From: G963663315 sp965231905
GTDB taxonomy: Bacteria > Pseudomonadota > Gammaproteobacteria > Arenicellales > Poriferihabitantaceae
Assembly (NCBI GenBank): GCA_965231905.1
Contig: CBDDOO010000002.1
Span: 620,001-684,000 of the forward strand
Direction of reading: 5' to 3'
Length of the DNA stretch: 64,000 nt
Below, piece by piece: positions 34,122 through 41,893 of this stretch. The notes under the pieces are model-generated. The model was given only the letters and a program-made list of their open reading frames with translations. It had not been told where the DNA came from and made no database searches. The position numbers were made by a program, and so were the translations under genes. The stretch's first letter is position 1. The number at the start of each line of letters is the position of its first letter.

Positions 34122-35624
34122 ATGTCACTTGCCGTCGTAAGTAGCCGCGCCCAGGTCGGAACCCAGGCCCCTGAAGTCACGGTCGAAGTTCATTTGTCCC
34201 GTGGGTTGCCGTCGTTTTCCATCGTCGGGCTGCCGGAAACCGCGGTCAAGGAGAGTCGGGACCGGGTGCGCTGCGCTATCCTGAACTCGGATTTTGATTT
34301 TCCCAGCAAACGCATATCGGTCAATCTGGCGCCAGCGGACCTGCCCAAAGAAGGGGGCCGGTTTGATTTGCCGATCGCGCTGGGTGTACTCGCCGCATCC
34401 GGCCAGCTCGATACCGGAGCGCTTGCAGACAAAGTGTTTCTGGGTGAATTGGCGCTGAGTGGCGGATTACGAGACATCAAGGGCGGTTTGATCGCGGCCC
34501 TTTCGCTCCGGGACACCGGACAAAGCCTGATATTACCCCGGACAAGCGCGAGTCAGGCGGGTCTGGTGACCGGAGTCAGGACCCACGGCGTGGAAACCCT
34601 GCGGGAGTTGATCCATATTCTGGATGGTCCCGGTGAGTTCCAGATGCCCCCATCAGTGAGAACACAAAGGGACGCGGCGTATCCGGATATGAGTGAAGTG
34701 GTCGGACAGGCATTTTCCAAATACGGGTTGGAAGTCGCCGCCTCAGGCGCGCACAGTATACTCATGATGGGGTCTCCCGGAACGGGTAAAACCATGCTGG
34801 CCCTGCGCTTGCCGGGAATCCTGCCCGAAATGACGGAAGATGAAGGTCTGGAAACGGCTGCAATTACCTCGCTGATGGAAAAAGACTGGGACTCCGGTGA
34901 CTGGCTGACCCGGCCATTTCGGGCGCCTCATCACAGCGCGTCGGGAGCGGCCCTGATCGGAGGCGGCTCAATCCCGAAGCCGGGGGAAATATCCCGCGCT
35001 CACAACGGGGTCCTGTTCCTCGATGAGTTGACCGAGTTTGGCCAGCAATCCCTGGACTTGTTGAGAGAGCCTCTGGAAGCGGGTTACGTGAATATATCGC
35101 GGGCCGCGTTGCAGCTCAGGTTTCAGTCCCGGTTTATTTTTGTCGGCGCCGCGAATCCATGCAAATGCGGCTATCTGGGAGACCCGGAGGGGGATTGCAG
35201 ATGCACCCCGGAACAGGTCAGCCGTTATCTGGGAAAGCTTTCCGGACCGTTGCTGGATCGGATCGACATGCAGATCAACGTAGCCAAGGTCCCGTATAAC
35301 CAGTTACGCGCCAAACGCGAGCCGGAGGAAGGCAGCGCAAGGATACGCGAGAGAGTGATCGAGACTCGCGCCATACAACACCATCGGCAAGGCAAGTTGA
35401 ACAGCCGGTTATCCACCGCCGAGATTGACCGGTTCTGTGTTCTGGACGAGGAAGGGTACGCTCTGCTTGAACGTGCCCTGACCCGGTTCAATATGTCGGC
35501 TCGCAGTTATCACCGAATCCTCAAACTGGCCCGCACGATCGCTGATATGAACCGGGTGGAAGCGATTGAAACTTCCCATTTGTTGACCGCGGTCAAGATG
35601 CGGCGCCTGGACAGGGCGCGATAA
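34122..35624 (+). CDS. comM: YifB/ComM family Mg-chelatase-like AAA ATPase
   Basis: The 500-residue protein has the ComM layout. An N-terminal ChlI-like domain comes first (EVTVEVHLSRGLPSFSIVGL, LAPADLPKEGGRFDLPIALG). A AAA core follows with Walker A GSPGTGKTM (about residue 217) and Walker B VLFLDELTEF (about residue 300), then a C-terminal domain with four Cys (NPCKCGYLGDPEGDCRC). ComM is a hexameric branch-migration helicase that aids integration of incoming DNA in natural transformation. Confidence 0.93.
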   Translation: MSLAVVSSRAQVGTQAPEVTVEVHLSRGLPSFSIVGLPETAVKESRDRVRCAILNSDFDFPSKRISVNLAPADLPKEGGRFDLPIALGVLAASGQLDTGALADKVFLGELALSGGLRDIKGGLIAALSLRDTGQSLILPRTSASQAGLVTGVRTHGVETLRELIHILDGPGEFQMPPSVRTQRDAAYPDMSEVVGQAFSKYGLEVAASGAHSILMMGSPGTGKTMLALRLPGILPEMTEDEGLETAAITSLMEKDWDSGDWLTRPFRAPHHSASGAALIGGGSIPKPGEISRAHNGVLFLDELTEFGQQSLDLLREPLEAGYVNISRAALQLRFQSRFIFVGAANPCKCGYLGDPEGDCRCTPEQVSRYLGKLSGPLLDRIDMQINVAKVPYNQLRAKREPEEGSARIRERVIETRAIQHHRQGKLNSRLSTAEIDRFCVLDEEGYALLERALTRFNMSARSYHRILKLARTIADMNRVEAIETSHLLTAVKMRRLDRAR

Positions 35625-35642
35625 TTCTGTTGTTTTGGTGTT

Positions 35643-35987
35643 ATGTTCTATGAAAAAATGAACAGGATCGCCGAAGTTTTGAAAGAAGCGAAGATATTAG
35701 CGCGAGAGTATCGAGAAATCAGGGGTAAACCTCTTGGCATCACTGGCGAAGTAGGGGAGTTCTCAGCCGTTCAACTTCTTGATGACTTAGAGCTTGATGA
35801 CTTAGAGCTAGCGCCAGCTCGACAATCCGGTTACGATGCTATACGACAGCAGGATGGAAAAATAACCAAAATACAGATCAAGAGTCGGTGTGTTCCGTCA
35901 AATTCCAATCCGAACGGGAGACTGGGTAGTATAAAACTTGATAATGACTTTATAACTAATGATCGGTGGAAGAAGTGGTTGGCCTGA
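35643..35987 (+). CDS. DUF6998-like protein, C-terminally truncated
   Basis: The 114-residue product has a DUF6998-like body with ITGEVGEFSAVQLLDDLEL, SGYDAIRQQDGKITKIQIKS and IKLDNDF. The D...QIK pattern could be a PD-(D/E)XK-type core. Family members, as I recall them, continue well past the IKLD segment; here the frame ends a few residues later (RWKKWLA), overlapping the next gene by 22 bases. It also has an in-frame five-residue duplication (DDLELDDLEL). I think it was cut by arrival of the next gene, so it may be inactive. Confidence 0.55.
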   Translation: MFYEKMNRIAEVLKEAKILAREYREIRGKPLGITGEVGEFSAVQLLDDLELDDLELAPARQSGYDAIRQQDGKITKIQIKSRCVPSNSNPNGRLGSIKLDNDFITNDRWKKWLA

Positions 35988-36838
35988 CATATCGTGAGAA
36001 ACAAAAACTCGAACGCGAGTTAGGCATGGAAAGTGGTTATGTACTCAACTTCAGCAATCGCACTTTCGAGGAATTCTTCAACGAAGTGGCAGGGATTCAG
36101 ATTTATGATCCGCGTTACGACCTTGGAAGTGGATCGAAGGCAAATCGAATGCGAGCATTTTGGAGGATTGCGACAGATGAGCAGCTACGATTACTTCTGG
36201 AAGGACTTCTTGATGGATGGGATTTATATTCTGATTCTCCCATCCCAGATTCTGCAAAGAGCCTGATTCGACAAATACTGGATAGATTGGGAGGTGTTTC
36301 CGATGTTGTTGAGTCTAAACAAAGTAGTGAGACGGAATCTCAAATTGATAAAGGTATTTCAGAGAGACTTGCGTCACGCTTGCTCAGCCTCACTGATTTG
36401 CCGCCTCATAAGCGTGGGTACGAATTTGAGCGTTTTTTAAAAGATTTGTTTGATGCCTATAATCTTTCAGCCCGTGCCTCATTCCGCCTCAAAGGTGAGC
36501 AAATTGATGGTAGTTTTGTGATGAATAATGATACATATTTGTTAGAAGCAAAGTGGCAAAACTCCCCAATTGGAATGGCTGATTTACACACATTCGAAGG
36601 GAAACTCGGAGAGAAGGCTTCTTGGTCTCGAGTGCTTTTTGTCAGTAACAGTGGGTTTTCCGAGGATGGTCTCACTGCTTTCGGTAGAGGTAAGCGTATC
36701 GTATGTATGAGTGGGTTAGACTTATCCGAAATTTTGAAGTTGAGGTTGTCCATCGTTGAAGTCTTGGAAGCTAAGGTCAGGAGAGCGGCGGAGACGGGTA
36801 ACCCCTATGTGTCTGTACGAGATTTATTTATGTCATGA
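35966..36838 (+). CDS. Restriction endonuclease-like protein with defence-type N-terminal domain
   Basis: The 290-residue protein starts with a domain (LTYREKQKLERELGMESGYV, NFSNRTFEEFF, SKANRMRAFWRI, about residues 7-85) that recurs in front of varied effector domains in defence genes. The C-terminal half is a Mrr-like nuclease (RGYEFERFLKDLFDAY, KGEQIDGSFVMNNDTYLLEA, KWQNSPIG) with the ID...EAKW catalytic pattern. The start is uncertain: GTG at 35966 or 35975. It overlaps the DUF6998-like frame. No cognate methylase adjoins it. An IS element lies 59 bases downstream. Confidence 0.75.
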   Translation: MEEVVGLTYREKQKLERELGMESGYVLNFSNRTFEEFFNEVAGIQIYDPRYDLGSGSKANRMRAFWRIATDEQLRLLLEGLLDGWDLYSDSPIPDSAKSLIRQILDRLGGVSDVVESKQSSETESQIDKGISERLASRLLSLTDLPPHKRGYEFERFLKDLFDAYNLSARASFRLKGEQIDGSFVMNNDTYLLEAKWQNSPIGMADLHTFEGKLGEKASWSRVLFVSNSGFSEDGLTAFGRGKRIVCMSGLDLSEILKLRLSIVEVLEAKVRRAAETGNPYVSVRDLFMS

Positions 36839-36897
36839 ACAGCCTCCGGTTTCCACCATCCCATGGATAAGGTGTTACAAGACTATACCCAATATAA

Positions 36898-38093
36898 GGA
36901 ATCTCTGATTAATCAGTTTCTATTGTATAATTTTTGTACTTCATACTGACTGGAGATATTTCCGATGCGCCAGAGTACTTTTTCCGAAGCTGGATTTGAC
37001 AAATACAAGAAACAGACGCGCAAGGAGCGTTTTCTGGATGAGATGGAGCAAATCATTCCGTGGGTGGAGTTGAATGCAGTCATCGAACCTTTTTATCCCA
37101 AACCGCAAGGGGCAGGCCGCAGGCCGATTGGAATAGACCGGATGTTGCGGATTCACTTTCTGCAACACTGGTTCAGTCTTTCGGACCCGGCTGCCGAGGA
37201 AGCGTTGTACGATTCGTTGTCGATGCGCCGGTTTGTGGGCATAGACCTGGGTCGGGAGCCGGCTCCCGACGAGACCACGATCTGCAAGTTTCGTCATCTG
37301 ATGGAGAAGCATAACCTGGGGGAACGATTGTTCGGACTGGTCAATGAATATTTGGGTGAGAACGGACTGAAGGTGAATCGGGGTACGATCGTGGATGCCA
37401 GCATCATCTGCGCACCGAGTTCGACCAAGAACCGGGAGAAGAAACGAGACCCCCAGATGCACTCGACGCGCAAGGGGCAGCAATGGTACTTTGGTATGAA
37501 GGCGCATATCGGTGTGGACAGTCGCAGCAAGCTGATTCATTCGGTGGTGGCTACGCCGGCGAATGTTCATGATTCACAGGTTCTGCCGGAACTTCTGCAC
37601 GGGAAAGAGACCCGTGTATGGGGAGACTCGGCCTATACGGGTCAGAAGGCGGTGATTTCACAGGTAGCGCCGGAGGCGAAGGATTTCACTCATTCGAAGG
37701 GGACGCGCTACCGCAAATTGACGGAGAAGGAGCGCTTGAAGAATCGAACCAAGTCCCGGATACGGTCGAAGGTGGAACATCAGTTCGGTATTCTCAAGCG
37801 GCAGTTCGGTTTTACCCGGGTTCGTTACCGGGGGCTGGAGAAGAACACGCATCGACTGGTTGTGGCCTGTGCCTTAAGCAATCTGGTGATGGCGAAGAAA
37901 GTACTGTTGAGACAAAGGCGGTTGAAACTGCAGGCTACGTACGCCTGAAAAATGAAAAGAGGGGGAGAATGCTTGTATTTCCCCGCTCCCGCTCACTGAT
38001 TCCGGGCCATTCTGTCTTTCAGACCCACTCATATCCCGGATTTACAAAAATGACTACCCAAAATCCCCAAAACTCGTATTGTTCAGACTTTCC
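36898..38093 (+). mobile_element. IS5-group insertion sequence, copy 1
   Basis: The 1196-bp element is bounded by comparison with copy 2 (50985-52180). Left end GGAATCTCTGATTAAT and right end, read inward, GGAAAGTCTGAACAAT form 16-bp inverted repeats with four mismatches. It is flanked by a 4-bp target duplication ATAA (36894-36897 and 38094-38097), fitting the YTAR-type targets of the IS5 group. I noticed only one base difference from copy 2 (37087, A here, G there), so transposition was recent. Confidence 0.95.
36965..37948 (+). CDS. IS5-group transposase, copy 1
   Basis: This is a 327-residue DDE transposase. The N-terminal DUF772-like region (IDRMLRIHFLQHWFSLSDPA, DETTICKFRHLME) is followed by catalytic Asp in GTIVDASII and in GDSAYTGQ. 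The Glu lies in the SKVEHQFGILKRQFGF segment. The frame is intact and the protein is identical to copy 2, so it is probably active. Confidence 0.95.
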   Translation: MRQSTFSEAGFDKYKKQTRKERFLDEMEQIIPWVELNAVIEPFYPKPQGAGRRPIGIDRMLRIHFLQHWFSLSDPAAEEALYDSLSMRRFVGIDLGREPAPDETTICKFRHLMEKHNLGERLFGLVNEYLGENGLKVNRGTIVDASIICAPSSTKNREKKRDPQMHSTRKGQQWYFGMKAHIGVDSRSKLIHSVVATPANVHDSQVLPELLHGKETRVWGDSAYTGQKAVISQVAPEAKDFTHSKGTRYRKLTEKERLKNRTKSRIRSKVEHQFGILKRQFGFTRVRYRGLEKNTHRLVVACALSNLVMAKKVLLRQRRLKLQATYA

Positions 38094-38105
38094 ATAAAAA
38101 TATAG

Positions 38106-38933
38106 ATGGAAAACAGTAGACAAATTTTGGCGCATTCTGCCACTGACAAAATTGTTACGTGTACGCATACCGCAGTTGATGCAGTCAATACATTCACGAA
38201 ACAGGTGTTTCATACCCGAGGTGGGAGAATTGGAAGCGGCATGGGTAGCATTGTCGAAGCACTATGGGGGTTCCACTTAAACCATGTTTTCAGGCAAGAG
38301 GCAACTCTCCCATATGAGTTGGGTTGGATTTATGGTCATGAGTACAATGACTTTGCTTGTATTTTAAGAGATGAAATTTGGGATCCGGAAACCAGGGAAG
38401 GTGAACTTTTTCGCGTTGAAGTGAAATCAATGATTGCATCAGCGGATGAATCAAAAGCCCATTTTGACCAACTCCAACATGAACTAACAGATAAAGAACT
38501 GCTTGCTGTCTTTTTGTGGGATTGGATGCCAGTGATTGATCGGTCCAAGAATGTTTGTCCTGCTATCCTTGATTATTTTGTTGGCTATGCATTGCCTATC
38601 GCGGAAATGAGGGATGTCTTGCATGTTGAACGAGGCGGGAGTTTTGTACAGGAGAACCACTGCCCAGACCGTTGTGATATACGAGAATGTCTCCATGTTG
38701 GCGAGCCATTGAATGCGTCAGGTGTTCGCGAACGACGATCAGGTCCAGAGGCATCTAAAGGGCTAAACGTATCTTATGCTGCAAATTTTGGCGGTATGTT
38801 GCGGATGCTTGGTTCTCGTGGAAGTGATGGAAAGGCCCGCTTGGAGAGTGAGTATAAGTCTGATCCAACAAAGGCACGATATATTGATTTTATGGCTAGA
38901 AATTTTCCGAGAGTCGCTAAAGCAATAAAATAG
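38106..38933 (+). CDS. PD-(D/E)XK endonuclease-like protein of a split R-M system
   Basis: The 275-residue protein has a nuclease-like core: GHEYNDFACILRDEI then GELFRVEVKSMIASADES (about residues 77-114), the D...EVK pattern. A Cys/His-rich segment follows (ENHCPDRCDIRECLHVGEPL, then NASGVRERRSGP). The C-terminus (YIDFMARNFPRVAKAIK) is helical. Its ATG is eight bases after the IS target duplication, so its own promoter has probably been displaced. It converges with the specificity-subunit gene, 12 bases away, and I infer it is the R subunit of that system. Confidence 0.65.
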   Translation: MENSRQILAHSATDKIVTCTHTAVDAVNTFTKQVFHTRGGRIGSGMGSIVEALWGFHLNHVFRQEATLPYELGWIYGHEYNDFACILRDEIWDPETREGELFRVEVKSMIASADESKAHFDQLQHELTDKELLAVFLWDWMPVIDRSKNVCPAILDYFVGYALPIAEMRDVLHVERGGSFVQENHCPDRCDIRECLHVGEPLNASGVRERRSGPEASKGLNVSYAANFGGMLRMLGSRGSDGKARLESEYKSDPTKARYIDFMARNFPRVAKAIK

Positions 38934-38945
38934 ACTGGCCAAAAA

Positions 38946-39611
38946 TCAAGCAAATACTTCTGAGATGATCTTTTGCCCTTCAGCGGATAGAGTATTTATC
39001 TTTGAGAGCAGTTCACGTCTTTTATTTCTGGAATGTGTTATTCTGGATACACACTCTTTCTGAATACTTAACGGTGGAACTGGTATCCTTATACTCAGCA
39101 AGTCCTTAGAGGAAATTCGAGGTAAGGCAGCACCTGACTGCATTCTTGTTACAAGCTCGGTCACGGGGGCGGAAACTAGAAGCTCTCGAAGAAATAAGGG
39201 CAATATGAATTCGGGTTTTGCCATCAGGATAATAAATTCCGTTGAGCATAGTCCGGTGTTATAAGGTGGTTCCACGTAGAGGGATTTTTTCAAGTAAGGT
39301 CTTAGGCGTCCATAAAGAATATCTCCTCGTTTAAATATCTTTGATCTTGAACGAATTTGTTCACACGTCACGATTGATATTTCCTGGAGTTCTCCAGTAA
39401 TGGGCTCTACATGTTCAAGTCCTACATAATAAAATTCTTCTGTGGCTACATCGCTCGGGTTTTTTGAGGCTTTCGATTCAGTTACGACTTCACTTAGAGG
39501 AATTAAATCGAATCTCTCTGATGTTATTTGAGAGTCCAAATGCACATGAAGGTCAGCTCTCCATTTTCCCATTTCAATTAAGTCAGTAATTGGGATTGTT
39601 CTCGCTTTCAT
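38946..39611 (-). CDS. Half-size HsdS-like specificity subunit
   Basis: The 221-residue protein holds one target-recognition domain (ERFDLIPLSEVVTE, YVGLEHVEPITGELQE, KRGDILYGRLRPYLKK, MQSGAALPRISSKDLLSIRI) and one helical spacer (PPLSIQKECVSRITHSRNK). Full Type I HsdS proteins have two such halves, so this one probably dimerises and would read a palindromic or symmetric split site. The stop of hsdM (39612) directly abuts its ATG (39611), so the two are coupled. The presence of a separate specificity subunit without an HsdR helicase is unusual. Confidence 0.8.
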   Translation of the reverse strand: MKARTIPITDLIEMGKWRADLHVHLDSQITSERFDLIPLSEVVTESKASKNPSDVATEEFYYVGLEHVEPITGELQEISIVTCEQIRSRSKIFKRGDILYGRLRPYLKKSLYVEPPYNTGLCSTEFIILMAKPEFILPLFLRELLVSAPVTELVTRMQSGAALPRISSKDLLSIRIPVPPLSIQKECVSRITHSRNKRRELLSKINTLSAEGQKIISEVFA

Positions 39612-41300
39612 TTACCAGCCTCTCGTTTGCAAAAACTTTCTTGCTATCTTGGCGGCCTTTGCCACTTCTGATTCTTTTAATTCTCGCCCGGATGCATCAT
39701 AGCCGAGATTGTCAATTCGAATCATACATACCTTATTGTTTTTCAGAACATTTTCTCCAGGTCGCAACTTCTTCCCAAACAGTATACCGCTACGCACATT
39801 AGCCCCAAAGGGAGCGAATGTTTCGTTTGGCAGGTCAATAATGATTCTTATAGTCAACTTGTTTAATAGCCATTCTCGAACATGTTTGCATGAATCCGCA
39901 GTGAAGATACTCTCCGGCAATACGATGCCAATTCTGCCGCCTGGTCGAAGAAATTCAACTGCTCTTTCGAGACCAATGATTTCCAAAGGAACCTTCTTTC
40001 GCCCTTTTGCGAGCGTGAAATTTGCAAGAGAAGAGAGGGTTTCAATACCAAGAACTGAGCCGAATGGGGGGTTTGTCAGAACCAAATCAAAGCTTTCTGG
40101 TTTTAAGTCTGGGTAGTTTCTGAAATCCAACAAAGCATCTGTACACCGAATATTTGAGTGCCCATCTTCACCAAGGCGCATGTCCGTCATTGCTATACGA
40201 GTCATCCGGTCGCTTTTTTCAATACCATGAAGCTTTCCGAATGCAAATTCATGATACTCTTTAGTAGTATCCGAGCCCGAATGCCGGACATAAGCAAGGG
40301 ATTGAGCAAGAAAATGTCCGGAACCGCAAAATGGGTCCAAGATTAGATCGGAGCTTCTGGGTGCTACTATCTCCACCATTAGTTGGCATATCTGAACAGG
40401 TGTAAAGTATTGCCCCATTCCAGAGCGAACAGATTTACTTAATACTTTTTGGAAGGCACGACCTTTAATATCAGTATCGGAATGGGTCAGAGAGAAGTCT
40501 TCGATTAATTGGAAGGATTTTACCAATGCGGCACTTGAAAGGAAGACAGGGAGATTAAAGACACCTCTAGATCGTTCATATTCTGGAATCTTTAACCGAA
40601 AAACACGTAGGTCATAATTGATCGCTTCGCGGTAAAGTGCCCGTAAGTATGATGCGTATTCTTCTACTGTTCCGAAGGACTTTGTGGTTACGGGTACAAT
40701 TGGAAGAAGTGATTCCTGCTCTTCTAAATGTGATTTCAGATAAAGGAGTTTACATAATTCTTCAAGGGCTGCATCAGCATGTAACCCATCTACGTCACGC
40801 ATTACTGAATGGATTTCGAAAAAGATATTCTCCAGTCTATTTGTTATCGGAATGAGACTCGTAGCCTGTGATGTATTGCCTGCTCGGTATTTCGCGCCCT
40901 CTTCGAATACACGCATTTCGCCACCACCTGAACCCTTGTAGTAATACTCAATGCTCTGTATTGTTTCAAATTTTCCGTCTCGATAGTGTCTCCTGAGAAC
41001 TTCAAAATCCTCACTATCGTGAGCAAAGAATGAGACGATTCCAATCGTTTCAGTAGAAAGGGCATAGTTAAGAGCTTTTTCTCTGATAGTTTTTGTTGGA
41101 CTGGAAGTAGACGCTACAAAAAGAATGAAGGGTACATTTGGATACACCTCGAAGCAAAACGCATTTTCAGAGGTATCCCTCGTGCCATCGTTAAGAGAGA
41201 TTAGTCGCGTGCGGTTATCAAAGTACTCTGGTTTATAGAAATACTTTTTATCCAGTATATCCCGCACTCGTAGCAGGATCGGGTTTTTGATTGTTTCCAT
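39612..41300 (-). CDS. HsdM-like N6-adenine DNA methyltransferase
   Basis: I start at the ATG at 41300 (METIKNPILLRV), since a good promoter covers the longer frame's first 16 codons. The 562-residue product has an N-terminal domain of about 280 residues. Then comes the HsdM core: GMGQYFTPVQICQLM, motif I LDPFCGSGHFLAQS (about residue 320), VLTNPPFGSVLG with catalytic NPPF (about 410), and FLRPGGRIGIVLPESIF. It would methylate adenine in the site chosen by the downstream specificity subunit. With the PD-(D/E)XK gene it forms a three-subunit R-M set. Confidence 0.88.
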   Translation of the reverse strand: METIKNPILLRVRDILDKKYFYKPEYFDNRTRLISLNDGTRDTSENAFCFEVYPNVPFILFVASTSSPTKTIREKALNYALSTETIGIVSFFAHDSEDFEVLRRHYRDGKFETIQSIEYYYKGSGGGEMRVFEEGAKYRAGNTSQATSLIPITNRLENIFFEIHSVMRDVDGLHADAALEELCKLLYLKSHLEEQESLLPIVPVTTKSFGTVEEYASYLRALYREAINYDLRVFRLKIPEYERSRGVFNLPVFLSSAALVKSFQLIEDFSLTHSDTDIKGRAFQKVLSKSVRSGMGQYFTPVQICQLMVEIVAPRSSDLILDPFCGSGHFLAQSLAYVRHSGSDTTKEYHEFAFGKLHGIEKSDRMTRIAMTDMRLGEDGHSNIRCTDALLDFRNYPDLKPESFDLVLTNPPFGSVLGIETLSSLANFTLAKGRKKVPLEIIGLERAVEFLRPGGRIGIVLPESIFTADSCKHVREWLLNKLTIRIIIDLPNETFAPFGANVRSGILFGKKLRPGENVLKNNKVCMIRIDNLGYDASGRELKESEVAKAAKIARKFLQTRGW

Positions 41301-41310
41301 AATGACAGGA

Positions 41311-41339
41311 ATCATACATTTTATGACAGCAGTCGTCAA
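41311..41339 (-). promoter_or_regulatory. Promoter of the hsdM-hsdS pair
   Basis: On the minus strand TTGACG (41339-41334), a 17-base spacer and TATGAT (41316-41311) form a strong sigma-70 match. Transcription should start at about 41304, four bases before the ATG at 41300, so the message is nearly leaderless. The inverted pair TGAC-N7-GTCA spans the -35 box and could be an operator. Confidence 0.55.
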
Positions 41340-41557
41340 TAAAAACACAGGAGGAATGGAGTGATGGTGATGCAGTAATTACCTCTCACTAGGTAGGACA
41401 TTGTTGGTCAATCTCTTTCAGTCGAGCGATTAAAAAACAATTTTTCTATATGGCTGAAAACGGGGCAAATTTTCCGCTCGAAAGCTCCTCATCAGTGCAT
41501 AAAAACCCGTATAATAATCTATGTATGGATTAAGATGCGTTGGTTGTTACATGATCG

Positions 41558-41670
41558 GTGGCTTCTCGGAGTGGTTTTGCCTGTGTTGTGCAAAAGCTCA
41601 GTGCGTTGTCGGAATTCGGACGAGCACTCATCCAGGAACGTACTAATGTGGAAGCCGTCCGTCGCCCGGT
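41558..41670 (+). pseudogene. Relic of a serine recombinase (resolvase)
   Basis: One plus-strand frame reads VVQKLSALSEFGRALIQERT, matching the conserved helix of Tn3-type resolvases (usually ALAEFER.LI.ERT). The usual catalytic N-terminus is absent upstream, and the similarity fades just after the motif, so only a fragment remains. It lies in the 545-base region 41349-41893, between hsdM and the OLD-family gene. A TATAAT at 41510-41515 in the same gap has no clear -35. I see nothing else there. Confidence 0.4.
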
Positions 41671-41893
41671 CCGATGCTGCAAAGGGGAAGAACACGGGAA
41701 GGATAAATATAACGGAAGGGACTTATCCGAAAGAGTCGATTCACCCGATTGCTGGGCCGAGGAAAAGGAACTATAGCTCAACTTCAAATAGCTATTACCG
41801 CCATGGGAGGCAAAAAATCCGCCCCTTAAGAACATAAGTTTCCAGAAATATTAGCAACGAACAACTCGAAATAATCCATCTATAGGAAGAGAA

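Noticed and set aside
41535..41837. 100-residue frames in the gap before the OLD-family gene
   Set aside because: Several overlapping frames on both strands with no ribosome site or domain; only the short resolvase-like segment was kept.
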